A DNA stretch of 64,000 nt, from the NCBI GenBank assembly GCA_020726505.1, contig JAHLEZ010000003.1, positions 3,100,001 through 3,164,000 on the forward strand. Direction: 5' to 3'. Of the stretch, positions 21,109 to 35,581 are shown piece by piece (position 1 is the first letter of the stretch; each line of letters begins with the position of its first letter). Made by a program: the position numbers and the translations under genes. The DNA is from Leptodontidium sp. MPI-SDFR-AT-0119 (taxonomy: Eukaryota > Ascomycota > Leotiomycetes > Helotiales > Leptodontidiaceae). The notes beneath the pieces were generated by a model, which was given only the letters and a program-made list of their open reading frames with translations, was not told where the DNA came from and made no database searches.

Positions 21109-24100
21109 GGTGCTGGGTGATTCGGTGGTGATTGGGGTTTCTGGTCGATTGGAGGTGATGAGGTGCTAGTCGCGTCGTCGGTGTTGACTTGCCTCGTTCA
21201 GATGATCTCGTAGTGGTATTCGGAAGCGTAGAGGAAGAAGTACATGTATCTAGAGTGGGATGATGGGGGAAAGGGAGATATGATAATTATATGTACCTAG
21301 ATAAGAGAAGGAGATAGAAAATCCAATCGAGATTCTCCAAACGCAGGATTTACTGCCTTTTCCGATATCTAGGAATGTTTGGTGAGATGGGCATCCCTTG
21401 GACAATCGATTTGAAGTGTCTTTTTCATGGTACATATGTTACCCCGCATGACATCAGAAGCCATCTCGTATATCGAGACTAATCACATTCCAACATCAAT
21501 ACTAATCGTAGATGCATGTGGAGTCAGCCCTACCGCGTGCCTGCAGCAGGAACCTGCAGTTGAGAAGATCCGATCTGACATCTCGTAAAGAGTCAAGAGA
21601 TCGGCAGGAACGCGAGTTGATTAGTTGTATGCAGGTACTAGTGACTTGGGCTTTGGATAGCGAGACCGAAACTAGGTTCTGACTTCCGAGAGTTGTTCCT
21701 TGATATGCGATTTGGGAGAAAAGAGTGAATCGATTTGAGAGACATGAGTTGACAGGAAGGGGGTATAAATACAGTGCTTTATAACTGACGTTTCGTCTTC
21801 CTCAAGGCAGTGGAAGAGACACTTGAGAAGAAGATGAATGGGCAAACTCTGTTGGTATGGCAATTCTGATTCTCTTGTGAATGCAGCAGCCAAATTTCTC
21901 ACTTCATAAACAGCTTTTGGAAGTAAGTGAGTAAGTAGTACAGGAGCAGTACGGGAGACAAGACGATCAGATGGCGGAATTTTTTACATAATAGCAGAAA
22001 GTCAAGTGGCAACAAGAGGAAATCCACGTGTATGCGTGACGCGGATTAGGGGTGTGGTTTGTGCGACCGGAGGGCGAGGCTTTGGTTTCTTGGAGTTTTC
22101 GTTGTCGGGCAGATGCAGACTGATCAGAAATGAAGTGTATGATGAAAGACTCGAGTCTCCTCAGAGACTCTTGCTTTCCCTGCGTCGGTCACCAAAGATG
22201 AGCTAATTTTCAGAGATAGTAACTCGACACACAGATGCCAGTGAAAATGGTGTTTGCATGATTTTTGGCGCTCGGTTGCAAAATTAATCTCATCGAATGA
22301 ACTTGTTCAATTGTACGAAGTATTGTCCGAAAACCTCTGCACTCATTGCTTTCCATAATGAGGATTTTAAATGTTCTGGCCCTGAGGTGAACTAGGTGAG
22401 ATAGACACAGAAAATCGAACCAGTTAATTAAGGACGGCCTCGGGCAACTGAGCATGACTTCCAGGTAATGGGCCTATTTGCAGCTACCCATATACCCAAC
22501 CTTAACGATCCTTGGGTCTTTGACTTGAGTTCTTGATATGTGTCCTTGCTCGTATATCGAAAGGAGAAGAAAGGAAGTACAAAAACGCAGTTACGATTGG
22601 GAACATAGAGAACATTGACAACTGAGCAGAATGGCAACAAGACCTTCATATACTTCGTACAGTGCCGCGTACCCGTGCAGAACAGCGATACCACCATGTA
22701 ATCCTTCCATGACGGCATACGAAAGGTTCGGAAAAGAAAGGGAAACATCAGGATGGAGAGCCAGAGTGCGTGTAAATGATATCATAACCCGCAACGTGCA
22801 AAACCCGTCCTCCCCTAGGCCCAAATCTTTATTCAGCAAAACAGCTCCCTTGAAACCGCAAGACAACAAACAGTAAACACATTTTATGCCGATAATATTA
22901 ATTTATTCACGGCGATTCTCAGTATCATTCAACTACCGAGCTTTAGCTTCCGTCGACATGCAGAAATAAAATCGTGGGAGGAGGAATCGGAACCAGGTAA
23001 AGATCAATGTGATCATCCGGTACCCAAGGCTAGGCACAAACGCGATTTGGAATTCTCTACCGTACCGGCAGCTTGAGGCGCGAGGGTGATCTTAGTGGCA
23101 GCCTTATTTTTGCGATGACGTCTGTGGATTTGATTCTAGGCTTTGGAAATTAAGGAGGGTATTGAAAGGCGATGAGATGGTGTTAGGGGGTGATGGGATT
23201 GTTGATGAGGCAAAGAAGCTGGGAAAGGGCCATTGGAAGGGGGGGGGCATACTGAGTTTTGCGCATGGTGCGTAATGTACCTACCCACAGGCTGGTCACA
23301 ACATGGCGAAGGCTTTATTTAATCTCCCAGAATACTCATCCCTCGAATTCTTTTTAATAAGAGCAGTAATCAAAAAGCTAGTCATCTCTTTCGAATTTAC
23401 TTTCTAGCTTTGATCCACTGTTCGAAGTTATTTAATGCGATGCTTTCAGAAAACCCTATTGGTAACATGCTTCGTTTCCGTATATTATATGCCTTTCTTC
23501 CCTGGTGAAATTGATGTTTTTGAGTCTCGTTAATAAACATGGTATTTCTAGGTCTCTTTCCAATCTTCATACATTTTCCATTGTCTTTCTCCTTAATTAA
23601 TATACCAGTAGTTGTACACACCTCCACAGTACCTTCCCTCCCATCTCCTCCCGCCGAAAAGCGGACATTTCGCATCCTTCACGTACTATATCCAGCCCCT
23701 TCCATGGCTCCATTCCATCTTAATTGTATCATAGGCTGCTTCCCATTATTTCAATATTTCAATAATCCCTCCATACGCACGCTCATGCATACCACCCTCC
23801 ACCAAGTCATCAACAAATCCAAGCATTCCGGATAAATATCCCTACCTCCCTCCCATGCCTCCCTCCCCCTACCTGATACTATAACCCCTCCACCTTCACG
23901 ACCAAGCTTTCCCACAAATGAAGAATGCGGAGAGACAAGCCTTTGGGCTTTTTTTTTCGTCTGCATGTTTGTATTTATCCAGCCCCGCTTGGCGAGGCTT
24001 GTGTGGGTGGATTAATTTGGAATGAGATGCGGCCGACCATGCTTGAGGGCGTTTGCTTGTGCTTATGCTTGTGCATGTCGCTGAAGTATTAGCATGCAAG

Positions 24101-27100
24101 AGGATGCGATTCGGATCCGTGTGAGGATCTTGGAGTTTTGCAGTTGAATACTGGAAATGGGTGAGAGAGTGAAAGTGTAAAGATAAGTAGAACTATGGAG
24201 GGGAGGTAGCAAGGGATGATTGATACGATACAGCACAGCACAGCGTGCTGCTGAGTAGATTGAAAGACCGACCCCTCCCTCCTCAGTCAACCAAAAAAAA
24301 AAAAAAAAAAAAAAAACCTGATGGGAAAGGGACAAATGGCCTTAAATTAAAAGGTAGTAGAAGCATCAGGAGAGAAATCCCATCCCAAACTTCTACTTAA
24401 GTAATTTACTGTACCTTGACTGGCAAGGCAGAGACCGCCCACAGCCAGGATTGCCCGGGGAAGCAAGTCAACAATGTACCACCACCTCCACGTCCGAGAT
24501 CCCCAGCTTCCTCCTTTTCTCTTGGTAGACTCTGGAGAATCCCAAAAAGCTAATTTAGTAATTTTTCTTACAAAGTTCGGACTTCGGTCCAGGTGTCTCG
24601 TACCGAATGTGCATCCGATCTCATCTCATCCCATGCCATGCCATCAAACCATCTGGTCCATGTTTCTCGGCCCATGGTCCAGAAGAGCGAAAGTGCACTC
24701 CACTCCTTCCATTCAGCCGGAAGAATTCTAGAATACTTAAGGGCTGTAAGCGAACTTTCTTTCCTTTCCTCCGGGTTTTAAATCGTACGGTTTTAAAATC
24801 TACTAAACAGGTGGTGCGTGGCGGAGGCTGATTGATACTTTTAGCGTTCTACCTAGGTTTGGAATGATCCCGTACTACTGTTAGATGGTGATGAGATGTC
24901 TAGGTTGGGCTGGATTGGGTGATCTAGAATACTGCATTGTACAATTCCATTTTGTCGTTCACGTTTTGTGGTTCACGTTTTGCTTTGTTTTCTAGGCTTC
25001 CTCTGGTTCCCTCCCTTCGGTTCCATGGAGGGGAAAGGGGGAGGATGGAGTGTGGGGAGAGGAGTGGTTGACAAAAGGGGTTCGGGTTGTATTAGCGGTT
25101 GTGAGATGAGATGAGATTGTTTAGAGTTATTACTGTACTGCCTGTATTTCAGGTCAGGTCAATTCACCATAGCATAGCCTAAGGGACCTGGCCTTTGGAG
25201 GTGAAGGCCGAAGATTCCGGGCTGTTTCTGGTCGCCGGTCAGCTGCCGTATTCGCCAGGCTTCGAGAAGACATGGTTCCTGAATCCTGACAGAGTCTGAT
25301 GGCGAACCAAAAATTGTGATAACAAATGTGGCAGCGGATGGATGGCTCCGTGTCATCCACATCCTGGTTTGACCTTGATGCACAGCTGGCGCGGAACACT
25401 CCCTCGAAGTCGCATTCGGAGTCTAATTAGCGATTGGTTTTGGAGCAGTAAAAGATTTACTGAGCACAGTAGTAACAAAAGCCCTAGGAATTTGAAGATT
25501 GTTAAAAAGAAAAGAAGTGTTGCGATCAAACATATGATCTGATCTGACGATGTGGAATGATGGCGCCCAGGTCTTGGCCGTTCGACTACCGGTACGATGG
25601 ATCTCCTGATGGCGAGCGACATGCTCTTCTCATGCCCAAAACTGAAGCATCAGAAAATATGAAACCCCAGACCCCGCGCCTTCCCCGGACTCCAGGATAT
25701 CAATCTTTAATTCTCTGATTATTGGAATTATAAGTTCTAAGTCCTGTTTTGACTTTTGCGTGTCTGGAGAGTTTCTTAAGGGTTTGCTTTATGAGCATGG
25801 CATGGTTGACGTTCCTCGCTCGGTAAGGACGGCAAAAGTTGAAGTGCCAAGGGATGGACTTTACGGCTTGTTCAATTTGGCAGATGCATCCAAGACGGGA
25901 TCGTTTGCAGGCATGGCTGAGGTGTGGTTGATGGCCACGTTGTGGGCTGATGATGCAGGTTTTTTCTTGGATTAGGGCTGTGATGGCTGGCTGGGCTGGC
26001 GAGAGCAAGAGTGAGGCGTTGTTTGTCAGTCGATGAGAGCTTGCTGATGCCCAGAGAAGAGGGCGATGATGATGATGCTGTAGAGTTAGTAGGTAGCTTC
26101 AGGATGTTGATCAGTGACCTTATGGTGAGGATTTGCGATCACACTAAAGGGGAGATGTTCCCTGACTGATGGATCGGGCCTATGGGCCTAGGTATGCAAA
26201 GTGCTGATTCCACCATGAAGCCCCGTAAACGCCTGTCATAAAAACTCAACTCAGCTCAAACTCAACAAACCTGCAGCAAGCAAACACTCAATGCAACACA
26301 AACCCCTTGCTTCTCATTTCCTCTTTGCAGACAAAGCTCTGCAGCCGCCCAATTCTGTCGCACATCGCAGTCTCAGAATACTCTACCCATCCCTCACCTC
26401 CCATAACATCCCATTGGCTGTAAGCCAGGATGATGTGGGGATTGGGATGCGATGCGATGCGATGGAGGGGCATGGATGGGTGGTGCGTGTGTGCATGGGC
26501 GATTTATCCGCAGGGGGGTGACGATGGCTAAGCATTGGGGCGTTTTAAGCCAAGATGGACGATGACTTCACTGGGATATCTGGTGACTGGAGAGGATTGT
26601 GCTGAGTGGTTTGCGATGGGCATGATGAGGTTGGATTGAGAAAGGTAGTAGTAGCTGGACATAGGGACCAGAAGGGAGGATGCTTCGTTTCGGTGTATTG
26701 AGTTTTCGAGTGAGGAGGTACTTACTGTATCCGGATGCTGACAGAACCAGAGAGAGATCAAAGACTAAAAGGGCATCCATCCCAAAAGGAACTCGGGCCG
26801 TGGTCGATCGCATGTCGATTCCTTCATCTCAAATCATCGCTGTCTAATGATTTGCCTAGCAGATATAGTATGGTTTAGCTTATCAGCTAATTGTAAATTC
26901 CGTAAGCCTAGAAATGAGATGGTCTGCATTGCACAGTAGCCGAATGATGGAAGGAAGGGTGAAATGGAGAGCAGAGCCGCTACTCTGGTGTTGAGGAAAG
27001 TAAAGTCAGTCCACCAGCATCGGCCTTATTTCATCTTCATGCCGACCTCATCTCATTGGCTGTACAAAGGGGAAATACATTTGTCCGAGCCGAGATGACC

Positions 27101-28353
27101 CCACATAGTACTCTTTGCGGCTTAGCGACAACGATTTCTAACCACCACTTGCACCTGCAACGAGCTCACTCACCACTCACTCTTCTCGTCATCGAGGTTC
27201 ATGCCCGGGATTACATTTTAGAGTGCAAAACACCATCCACAAAGACCCCGGAGCCCCGACCCTCTCCAATGAGATGAACGACTATCCACACCTCGTTTAG
27301 GTACGTTTCTCCTCTCTGGAGTCGCAGTCTGGGTCTGGTCTGGTCAAGGATGAAGAGTCTGTTCCCCTCAACAATTAAATCAGATGGCCAGGCACAGCCA
27401 GTCATTCATCTTACCCCTTGCTGTAATGCTAGGTGAGTATGGACAGGTAGGGTATGCTCGTCGTGCTCGATCAGGATGTCAATCTCGAGATGTTTGCGAG
27501 CCTGCTATCATTCTATGCTCTCCTCTACTGCATGCCCAGAGAACGCCTCTTTGGAAGCTTGCCATGGATCGTTGATGTCAGTATTACTTGGCGTGCGAGT
27601 ACCGGGGATCGATCACTTGGCTTTTTACGCCTCAACCTTTTGGTGTACCGACGTCCCGAGGAGCACTGGAGACCTTCTCAACATCGTCCGATTTCTAGAT
27701 TCTTCAACCCGCAAGGACAACAGCCGTTCGGCAGGACAGATGGAGGTACAGTACCTCTTACCAACCCGCGGAGATTGAAATCACCGCACTGTACCTTACC
27801 GGGTAGCCTGACGCCGTCTCTTACTCTACCCCATGCCCCATACATTTTGCTGGACCTGGAGGCATACTACTAGGCTAGGTGAGGGCGACTTGTATGCAAA
27901 TACCAGGCCCCATACCCCTGGTTGCAATTTTAGTGGCTAACGGACTCATGGAAAGATCATCGCTCTGCTCAAGCACCACTGGCTGATGCTCTTAACTTTC
28001 GGCCGTTGTTTGGCACTTGCTGACCATCGTTTTGCCGTCTCCTCTTCCTCGTGTGGAGCAGAAGACGGATCTCATTTTCCCTATTGGACTTCACGAGGCG
28101 CTAGTCCCCCTTCCATACTATCACTACTCCACAGCTCCAGTTATGAGTACTTAACCCTGGTTCAATTGACCTCACCCCCAGACTGCTCAAACAATCTATA
28201 TCTGGAGAGTCAGCAAGTGCTATATATCCCCTCTCCCCGTCTCTCCAGCTTTTCCCTCTTCTCCTAGCATCTCATCTCGTTCATCGTCCAGTATACTTTT
28301 ATAGCAGGACTATAAGCATAATATAGAAAGGCCAAAGGACTTCAGACTTCACA
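21109..28353. other. 7.2 kb stretch with no recognisable gene
   Basis: I read both strands and found no domain, no splice-consistent chain of frames and no inverted-repeat element. It holds a run of 24 A at 24293-24316, a short GATGC tandem at about 26446-26464 and several GATG-rich purine tracts. The last 450 bases are pyrimidine-rich with TATA-like sequence and serve as the leader of the Gpr1-like gene. Non-coding RNA or rapidly evolving small genes cannot be excluded by eye. Confidence 0.45.
24293..24316 (+). repeat. poly-A homopolymer, 24 bases
   Basis: Uninterrupted run of 24 A between CCTCAGTCAACC and CCTGATGG. There is no target duplication around it that would show retroposition. A T-run in the minus-strand sense could act as a poly(dA:dT) nucleosome-excluding tract. 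Confidence 0.8.
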
Positions 28354-29402
28354 ATGGCAACCACCGCAACAGCAGACCCTGCTCTCAACAAGGAGTACCA
28401 CGGTGAGAATGGCAACTCAGCAACCCACGACCATGCTCCAGTCAGCGGTACCAATGGAGTAAACGGCAACGCGGCTCGTCGCTACGACTATGGCGGTAAC
28501 CCACTCGCCCACATGAACACGGGCGACTCTGCTCGTTTCCCAGCTTTCGGTGGAGAGTTCCAGCCCGGTCTCTATAAGCCCACGACGGAGCGCAAGTTCG
28601 CCAACCCAGCTCCTTTGGGATTGAGTGCTTTCGCCTTGACTACCTTCGTCCTCTCTTTGATCAACATCGGTGTTCGTGGTGTTCACGAACCCAATATCGT
28701 GGTTGCGCTCGCGTTCGGTTATGGAGGACTTGTTCAATTGCTCGCTGGAATGTGGTATGTATTTCTATTGACTGGATTCGGTACTAGTCGATTAACTCTA
28801 TAAAGGGAAATGGCAGTAGGCAACACTTTTGGTGCTACCGCTCTCTCCTCCTATGGTGGATTCTGGCTCTCCCTCGCAATCGTCCTCACACCCGGTGGAT
28901 TCCAAATCGTCGAATCCTACTCAACCACCGACGCAACTGGCGCTGCGACCGGAAATGGTGTGAATGACTTTAACAATGCCTTCGGTTACTTCCTCGCAGG
29001 CTGGTTCATCTTCACCTTCATCTTACTCATCTGCACGCTTCGCTCGACAGTCGCATTCTTCATGCTGTTCTTCACGCTCGACTTGGCTTTCCTGTGCTTG
29101 TTCCTCGGACACTTGTACTCTGATTCCGAGGGCGCGAACAACACTTCTCTCATCAAGGCTGGTGGCTATTTCGGCATGTTTGCGGCTTTCTTGGCGTGGT
29201 ACAATGCGCTGGCTGGTATTGCGGATGACAGGTACGTCCCCTCCTCCTTTCTTCTATTTCCTACAACCCGCCGTTTCTTTGGACATCTTGCTGACTTTGT
29301 GCTCTCTGCAGCAACTCCTTCTTCGTCATCCCAGTCGCACATTTCCCATGGTCCGTCAAGGGCCGCGAGCGTCGAGGCAAGACCGAGCGCGAAACCGTCT
29401 AA
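28354..29402 (+). CDS. Gpr1/Fun34/YaaH family acetate/ammonia transporter
   Basis: Three exons (28354-28754, 28806-29231, 29312-29402) join in phase to 305 residues. A hydrophilic N-terminus of about 85 residues precedes the family signature NPAPLGL, then six membrane segments (about 93-115, 122-142, 152-172, 200-222, 226-246, 260-280). The C-terminus holds [10 protein letters not shown] followed by a basic tail. The length and the NPAPLGL motif fit fungal acetate permeases (AcpA/Ady2 type) in the plasma membrane, which take up acetate with protons. The start is ATG 28354 in an ACAATGGC context. Relatives are induced by acetate and repressed by glucose; nothing in the sequence proves this here. 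The large gene-free upstream region could hold its control sites. Confidence 0.93.
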
Positions 29403-32400
29403 ACGACTTTCGCATATACGATCGCGCATATTTATAATTGGGACGGGAAGAGAGGGATTGGATGCGATATTATACCAGGCTGCTTGCACATTTCACGAGG
29501 GAATGATTGCATGCACGGAAGGAATGGAGGACGGGCTGGATTGATTGATACCTAGGAATTGGAGCTGGAATTGGGTTTTGATTTATGAACAAAATATTCG
29601 AATTGGACTTCGAGGACTTGGACTTGGGGGATGAATATATAATGGGTGGATGGAGGGAGATGTTGATATGATGAATATATTTTGGATACATCGACTTCCT
29701 TCGTGCAGTCTTACCCTTTTCACTTTTGTCCACTTCTATTTCTACGGTTTTGTTACTCGCTTCTGCTTCTATATTTTTGTTACTGGATATATGTCTTTTT
29801 GCTGTTAAGGAGCTCCTCCCTTTCTTTTTGCTTATCTACTTCCCACTCCAAGGTCCATATCCACATCCTAAGTGGATAAGTTTGTCAATCTTCACATCAC
29901 GACGCGCGCAGAATCTTCACTTCAAGTCACAAATCACAGGTCTAATCCCATCATCTCAATCGCATCTACACAAGTCATTCAGACCTCGACCTTGGCTTGG
30001 CATACCCCCCCTACCACGTCATCATCAAAGTTCTGTACTGTAAGCCGGGCGACACAGCCGCACACGTCAAGCTCAAGTTTAACTACAAGTACCTCACGCA
30101 CATCCATCATCAACGCATCAGCAGCATCGGGTTTATATTCACGATCGCGATTCAAGATCACCACTCCACATCACCCCGTCCTAGCCCGTCCAGTCTGAGA
30201 GACAAGAACAAGGACAAGGTTCCCCGCACTCTCACTCTCGCTCTCCCCCTCCCTCGCAATTTACCCATCGATCACACCAAGATCAACACTAACATTAATA
30301 TCAGCAATTCGCAAGGATAAAGTATGGAAGGTTATGTTATGTTTGTCATTGTGTTTTAGTTCTACTTCTGAATTCTTCATCATAACGCATCTCGTCCAGC
30401 TTAGTCTTGGCCTTGGGGATCAAGCCCACAAATGTTATGGTGGACAAGCAGTTGTTCGTTCGGTTCGGTTCATTAGTTCGTTCATTCATTGGTTATTTTA
30501 GTGATTGGCGGAGGCCCGTGGCGTTTGTCTTGGGTGACGGACGCTCGGAGGTGACGCAGAGGCGCAAGTGATGGTTGTGGGGAGAAGCTTGGGTGGCTTG
30601 GGTGGCTTGGTGGCTTGATGATTTAGGCGGAGGCTTGGGGAAGAGAGACAGTTGGCTTGGGTGATAGGTCCTGGTCTTGGCTTTCTTTTTTTTGACTTCT
30701 TGACTTCGTCGCTTCGAGCTTGGTTTGGCTTGGGTGGAAGAGAGAGGCTGGGGGAGAGACGAGGATGGGTTAGGGGGAGGGAGAGGTTAGGGAGAAGTTG
30801 AGATTGGGGGTTTTGCTGGGTGGAGAGGAAATGCGATGGGATGGGATGCGATGCGATGTGTAGGGAAGCAAGTACGGACGTTCCTGGACTACACTACGTG
30901 GACACTAGATTCTTGAGTAAGAGATTAGTGGATGAGTTGTTTGAATAATGACTGTATTTGACTTAGAGAATCCTAGATCTTTGCAGGATTTAGAGATTTT
31001 TTGCGTTGGACGTTTCAGTTCCCCGAAGAGTGAAGAGGGAGGGGTGTTTCTCGTAAAGTGGAGAGAGAGAGTGTGTGTGAGAGCGATACTTGATGATACA
31101 ATTGCCTTGCCCCGATACTTGATATATCCTGATGTTCGCGACAACTAGAAGATGCATAAAAGAAACGGGAAAGGCGACTAGATATATGGAGACAGCATTT
31201 TACTTCACCCAAGATTCTCTCCATTTCGAGTCACCGAAAAAGTACTCCGCGATGCATTTCATACATTGTATAAGAACGAATTTACTTTTGTGCTTCCTAA
31301 CTACCTTTTCCTTTGACTCGAGGAGGGGTGTTGGCTGGGCTACAGTAGATAGGTAAATTTACGGCAATTTTATCACATTTACAACCAATTTATCTATCTG
31401 CTTGCTCGTCGCCCTCCCCGGTCGTTTTCGAGTATAGTTTGAATTTTGTATCGGCGGTAGTCCTAGGGATATGTTGATAAATCGAGAATGGGAGAATAGG
31501 AGAATGGGGGGTATATTTCAGCTGCTTGAGTCTTGAGTCTTAACTAGAAGTTTTACACCTCCTCTCCTTGGACAAGAAGATATTGAGGGGATGGGAGTGG
31601 CAGGTACAAGAGGATAAAAGGAGGTAAATTTCCCGGCCTCCAATTGTTTCGTGGCTATACCGCGATATAAGATGTGTTTCTTCCAAGAGAAATGCGGCGA
31701 GAAAAGGAGAGGAGAAGTTGAAGTTCTACTCTGGCATTGAAGATTTCGTTACGAGGGGTTCTTCTTTTATTATTGTGGGTGTGCTTGAGTGAGGTGATCT
31801 AGGTATCCAAGAGCATTCTCTCGGGTGATTTACATTAGCGTGAATGAAGAATGAAATGTTTTGGCTGGATTTGTTTACTTGGGACTCAACCTCAAAGTCA
31901 CGAGACGGGAGCTCATATTCTGCCTTCCCCAAACCGAAGGTAAGATGTTATGCATATTGGCTCTCTTTCTCAAAATATCTCAAATCCATACCGCCTACTC
32001 ATATTCCAAAACCGCCATCTAAACCCCCCAAGTGCAGGCTTTCAAATGAATCCATTCTCGTGTCAAAACGATGAGATATGAGCTTATAATGTGAGATTTA
32101 GTTTGCTGGTCGTGAGAGGAATTATGAGATGAGATTTTTGCGACGTGCAACAAAACTCTTTGCAAGCGAGGTTGCTGGGGAGGGATTGTGGATATCTTGG
32201 GATTGACATTGAGATTTCGCTGATGTCGTTGTGCTTGGTATTCACTTTTGGCTAGGGAGGGCAAGTTGGCAGTCTGTCAAGAAGCGCAACAACACTTGGT
32301 CTAGGACTGTACAACTGGTCTTATGATCTTGAATCCAATAAATACTAACTAGGTCTTTGTTCTCGCGCTCTATTCTACAAAGGAAGCGTTCCTGGGTGAA

Positions 32401-32730
32401 GTATCGTCAAGTGTTGGAGGGAAGCCTAAATTACATTCTCTCGCTTAGCTACCCCACCAAAACAATTGGACCGCTTGCGAGGAGAGAACGAAGGGCTTCA
32501 CATCTAACACTGCACCTATTAGGAGACAATGACTACATATTCATTTCATCTCAGACTGTGCTCTGTACAGGCGAAAATAAGAGTTCATTGATGCCATGCA
32601 ATTACAAAATTATCTACCATTAATCGTCTCTCCCGCCCACTACCAATGCCCAACTCCAACCACATGAGTGTCTCTATCAAAACATTCGATTATCAAGCAG
32701 GACTTGGAGTCCAGATGTATTTGGGAGAGT
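29403..32730. other. 3.3 kb stretch with no recognisable gene
   Basis: No coding signal was found. The part at 30400-30860 is strongly purine-biased with CTTGG/GGCTTGG near-repeats and GGATG/GCGATG tracts. Small open frames on both strands overlap each other and lack domains. Confidence 0.45.
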
Positions 32731-33772
32731 TTATATGTACACATTGAGAGACAATCTGTTGATTCCTCCACACTTGGTAGTCGAGTCGCCTGGGCAAGGA
32801 GTGAGACAGTCACCAGCGAGACCTGCAGTGCTTGCAATAGTGTTACCGCAGAAGCATTGAGAACCACTACGAACCCCACAGTCAGCAAGTTTATCTCAAA
32901 TATGAAGTAATGGATGTGCAAAAGGGAAGAAAGGGAGTAACGTACAACTCAGTTCCAGAGTACTTGAAGCCACCAGCTTGGCAAGCAGCCTGGCACTTCT
33001 CTTGAGTGTTACCGGCGATGTTGTAGGTTGCGCTGAGAGTTCTCGCGGTCGTGGAGTCGGTGTAGCAGCCTACACTCTGCCATGTTGGAGTCACCTGGTA
33101 CACGCTGAGACGACCACCTCCACCGCAGATCTCGGCTGAGTTTCCGGGGCATGCCATGGTGCAGCCAGAGGTTGCTTCGGCGCCACCGTTCGAGATGGCG
33201 TTGTCGCAGAAGCATTGGGAACCACTGTTCAATCAAGTCAGCAGGACATACAACGAGGACTATCGGACTGTGGTGCAGAATGGGGAGGTGAGTACTTACA
33301 ACTCCATACCGGCCAAAGTGAAACCAGCGGCGGCACAGGCGGCTGTACAGATTTCGACAGTGTTTCCACCCACGTTCATTGCTGTTCGGAGGGTTCTTGC
33401 GTTGGAGGAATCAGAGTAACAGCCAATGCTAGCCCAGGTCACAGCAGGTTGCTTCACCACGCAAGATCCATAGCCGGACTGACAGCCATACCCACAGTGG
33501 GCAGGGTCAGTACCGCAGTAACCGAAGAGACTGCAGCATGTGCCGAAAGCACTGCCAGCGCAAGTGTTGGTGTTGTTGTATCCTCCACAAACTCCGTCCG
33601 TAGAGATAGCACGCTTGAAGATGGCTGCGTCGCGGACCTTGAAGAAGTGTTAGTAGGTGTCAGAAGGGAGACAGGAGCAGAGGACTTCGGAGCTTACCTG
33701 GAGTCCGATGACATCTCTAGCTGTTGCGAAAGCAATGCTTGAGCAGAGGACAAGGACCTTGAGCGAGAACAT
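32731..33772 (-). CDS. secreted chitin-binding (CBM18) and double WSC domain protein
   Basis: Four minus-strand exons (33772-33698, 33637-33300, 33224-32946, 32866-32731) join in phase to 275 residues. A signal peptide (about 1-18) is followed by a hevein-like CBM18 module with its Cys pattern (GVCGGYNNTNTC, then a TCCSLFGYCG block, then CGYGCQSGYGSC) at about residues 40-85. Two WSC domains follow (about 92-182 and 185-270), each with the GCY, ARTL, C...C...GF, GSQCFC and C..CPG....CGG landmarks. There is no membrane segment or GPI signal, so it is probably secreted. CBM18 binds chitin; WSC domains bind wall glucans or act in wall sensing. The likely role is in the cell wall or in masking chitin, which is an inference. 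The last WSC copy ends close to the stop with little tail. Confidence 0.9.
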
Positions 33773-35581
33773 GGCTTCAGGATGATTGGAGAGCTAAATG
33801 CGGAAGAAGAGAGACGTGATGAGCGGTGATGGTAGCACTCCTGTTGGTAGAAGCAAACGACATTCTTATAACCCATTGCGAGATTCCCCCCAGGAAAAGA
33901 ACAGACAAACTAGGCTTGAAAGTCGCTGCTGTAAACAAACCAAATGCAGCCGCGCGCGGACTAACTGGCCATATTGTGGGCGGTGGTTTGACTCTTTGCG
34001 GAATTCAGAGACATGCTAGTCCATTGCTGAATTTGCTGGAGGGCTGAAATCTTGCTGCCGACGAAGCCCAAAACATCCTTCCATACGCTCAGCTCCGACA
34101 TTCAAGCCTCATCAATAGCGGGATGCAACATCGTGAGATTGGACAACATGCCAGTGACCGAAAGACCCAGGGACCCAGAGGGATGAAAGGGCTTTCAGAG
34201 GCCAGACCGGTACACGAAACCTTCAGACAAGCTCAGCTTCAGGCAAGCAAGCCTCCAAAGATATCGAGAATCCCAAAGCGCTCCCTTCACTAACCGCTAG
34301 GAGTTCCGAATCGATTCCGTTATCTTTTTAATGCTTGATTTGGGAGTCTGGGACATGTTGTGACATGGGCACACCAGCAAGCGTACCTTATTCAATGGAG
34401 TGGAAATGGGTCTTCTCCACCACAATGATTTCTACGAACCAATAAATCTCCTTTCCATGGAGTGGATGTCACCATTTCCAGTCCACTGAATACAGGGCCT
34501 GCCAAATCCAGCACCAAGTCTGAGGCGATCGTGCAACCCGTGCCGTGCCCTCAAATAGCCGAGCAACCCATGTGGAACGTTGATTCGCTTACATAAAAAC
34601 AAAGCTTACTCAACGACCAGGGACACGAATCAAGGAAGTGGGCCCATCTCCAGCAGAGAAAAAATGGTTTACAGTCTGCACTCCACAACGGGAAGCGCAG
34701 CTGGATTCCGTTGGCGTTCATGGTGCATTGGGAAATACCCATCACTTCATTTGACAAGGACCTTTTTCGGACTTTTTATGGACCCCCTTGGTGCAGAATG
34801 CTTTGTCCATGTGGGGTGTTTTTCTGTGACCTGATCCACAACACTTGGAGTTCACCTATTCACTAAGAGAACTCAGCTCTTCTCGGGGTTGTCACAATCT
34901 CGCCTCCTGACTTCAGGGCCTCACGTACCCTAAGTGTAAGTACTAAAGTACTATGCTTTTCAAACACAGGCGAGTGCGAGTACCCGTATCCACTGATAAC
35001 GTGGCACTTTGACAGGCTTGACAGCGCTTCCAACTCAACGGTTCGGTATGAGCTGTGGGGTCAGGGGTAAATCAAATCAGCTCATGCGGTCTCCAGAGCG
35101 ATCTGCCGGTCCTCGTGCGTTCTTGCCCTGGATATATTGGCCCGCCCCCCTTGAGGGCAATTATCCTTGTGCGCATCTGATAGATTCAGGACCAGCTGAG
35201 TACCCGATCCGGTTGATCAGATGGAGACTTGCCACGAGCCTCCCAGGTCTCTGGGTCTGGGTCCTTGGCTCTTGGGCCAGACCTGGTATTCGAGTATTGC
35301 ACTTCATCAAGGTTTTCTCAGAGGCTAGAAATTTCGGACCCCAGCAGAGAGAACCTAGATGTGCCCGATATGGCAAATTTCATAACCCGTCTCTCAAGGG
35401 GAGTTGGGACGAGTGCCGTACGTGAAAGATGTGAATTCTCGACCGAGCAAGTGCTCTAATTCTACGTATTTTGGCAAGAATCACTTAATGGATGGACTTT
35501 AAATATATAATTAATTAAGATCTACGAGAAAATACGCTGTCTATAATGAGTAACGATAAGAAATACATGATATGCAAGAAA
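33773..35581. other. intergenic region upstream of the WSC gene
   Basis: No gene recognised in 1.8 kb. Only short overlapping frames without domains. Confidence 0.45.

Noticed and set aside
24293..24316. Poly-A run as a retroposed gene end
   Set aside because: No coding remnant upstream of the run and no flanking target duplication seen.
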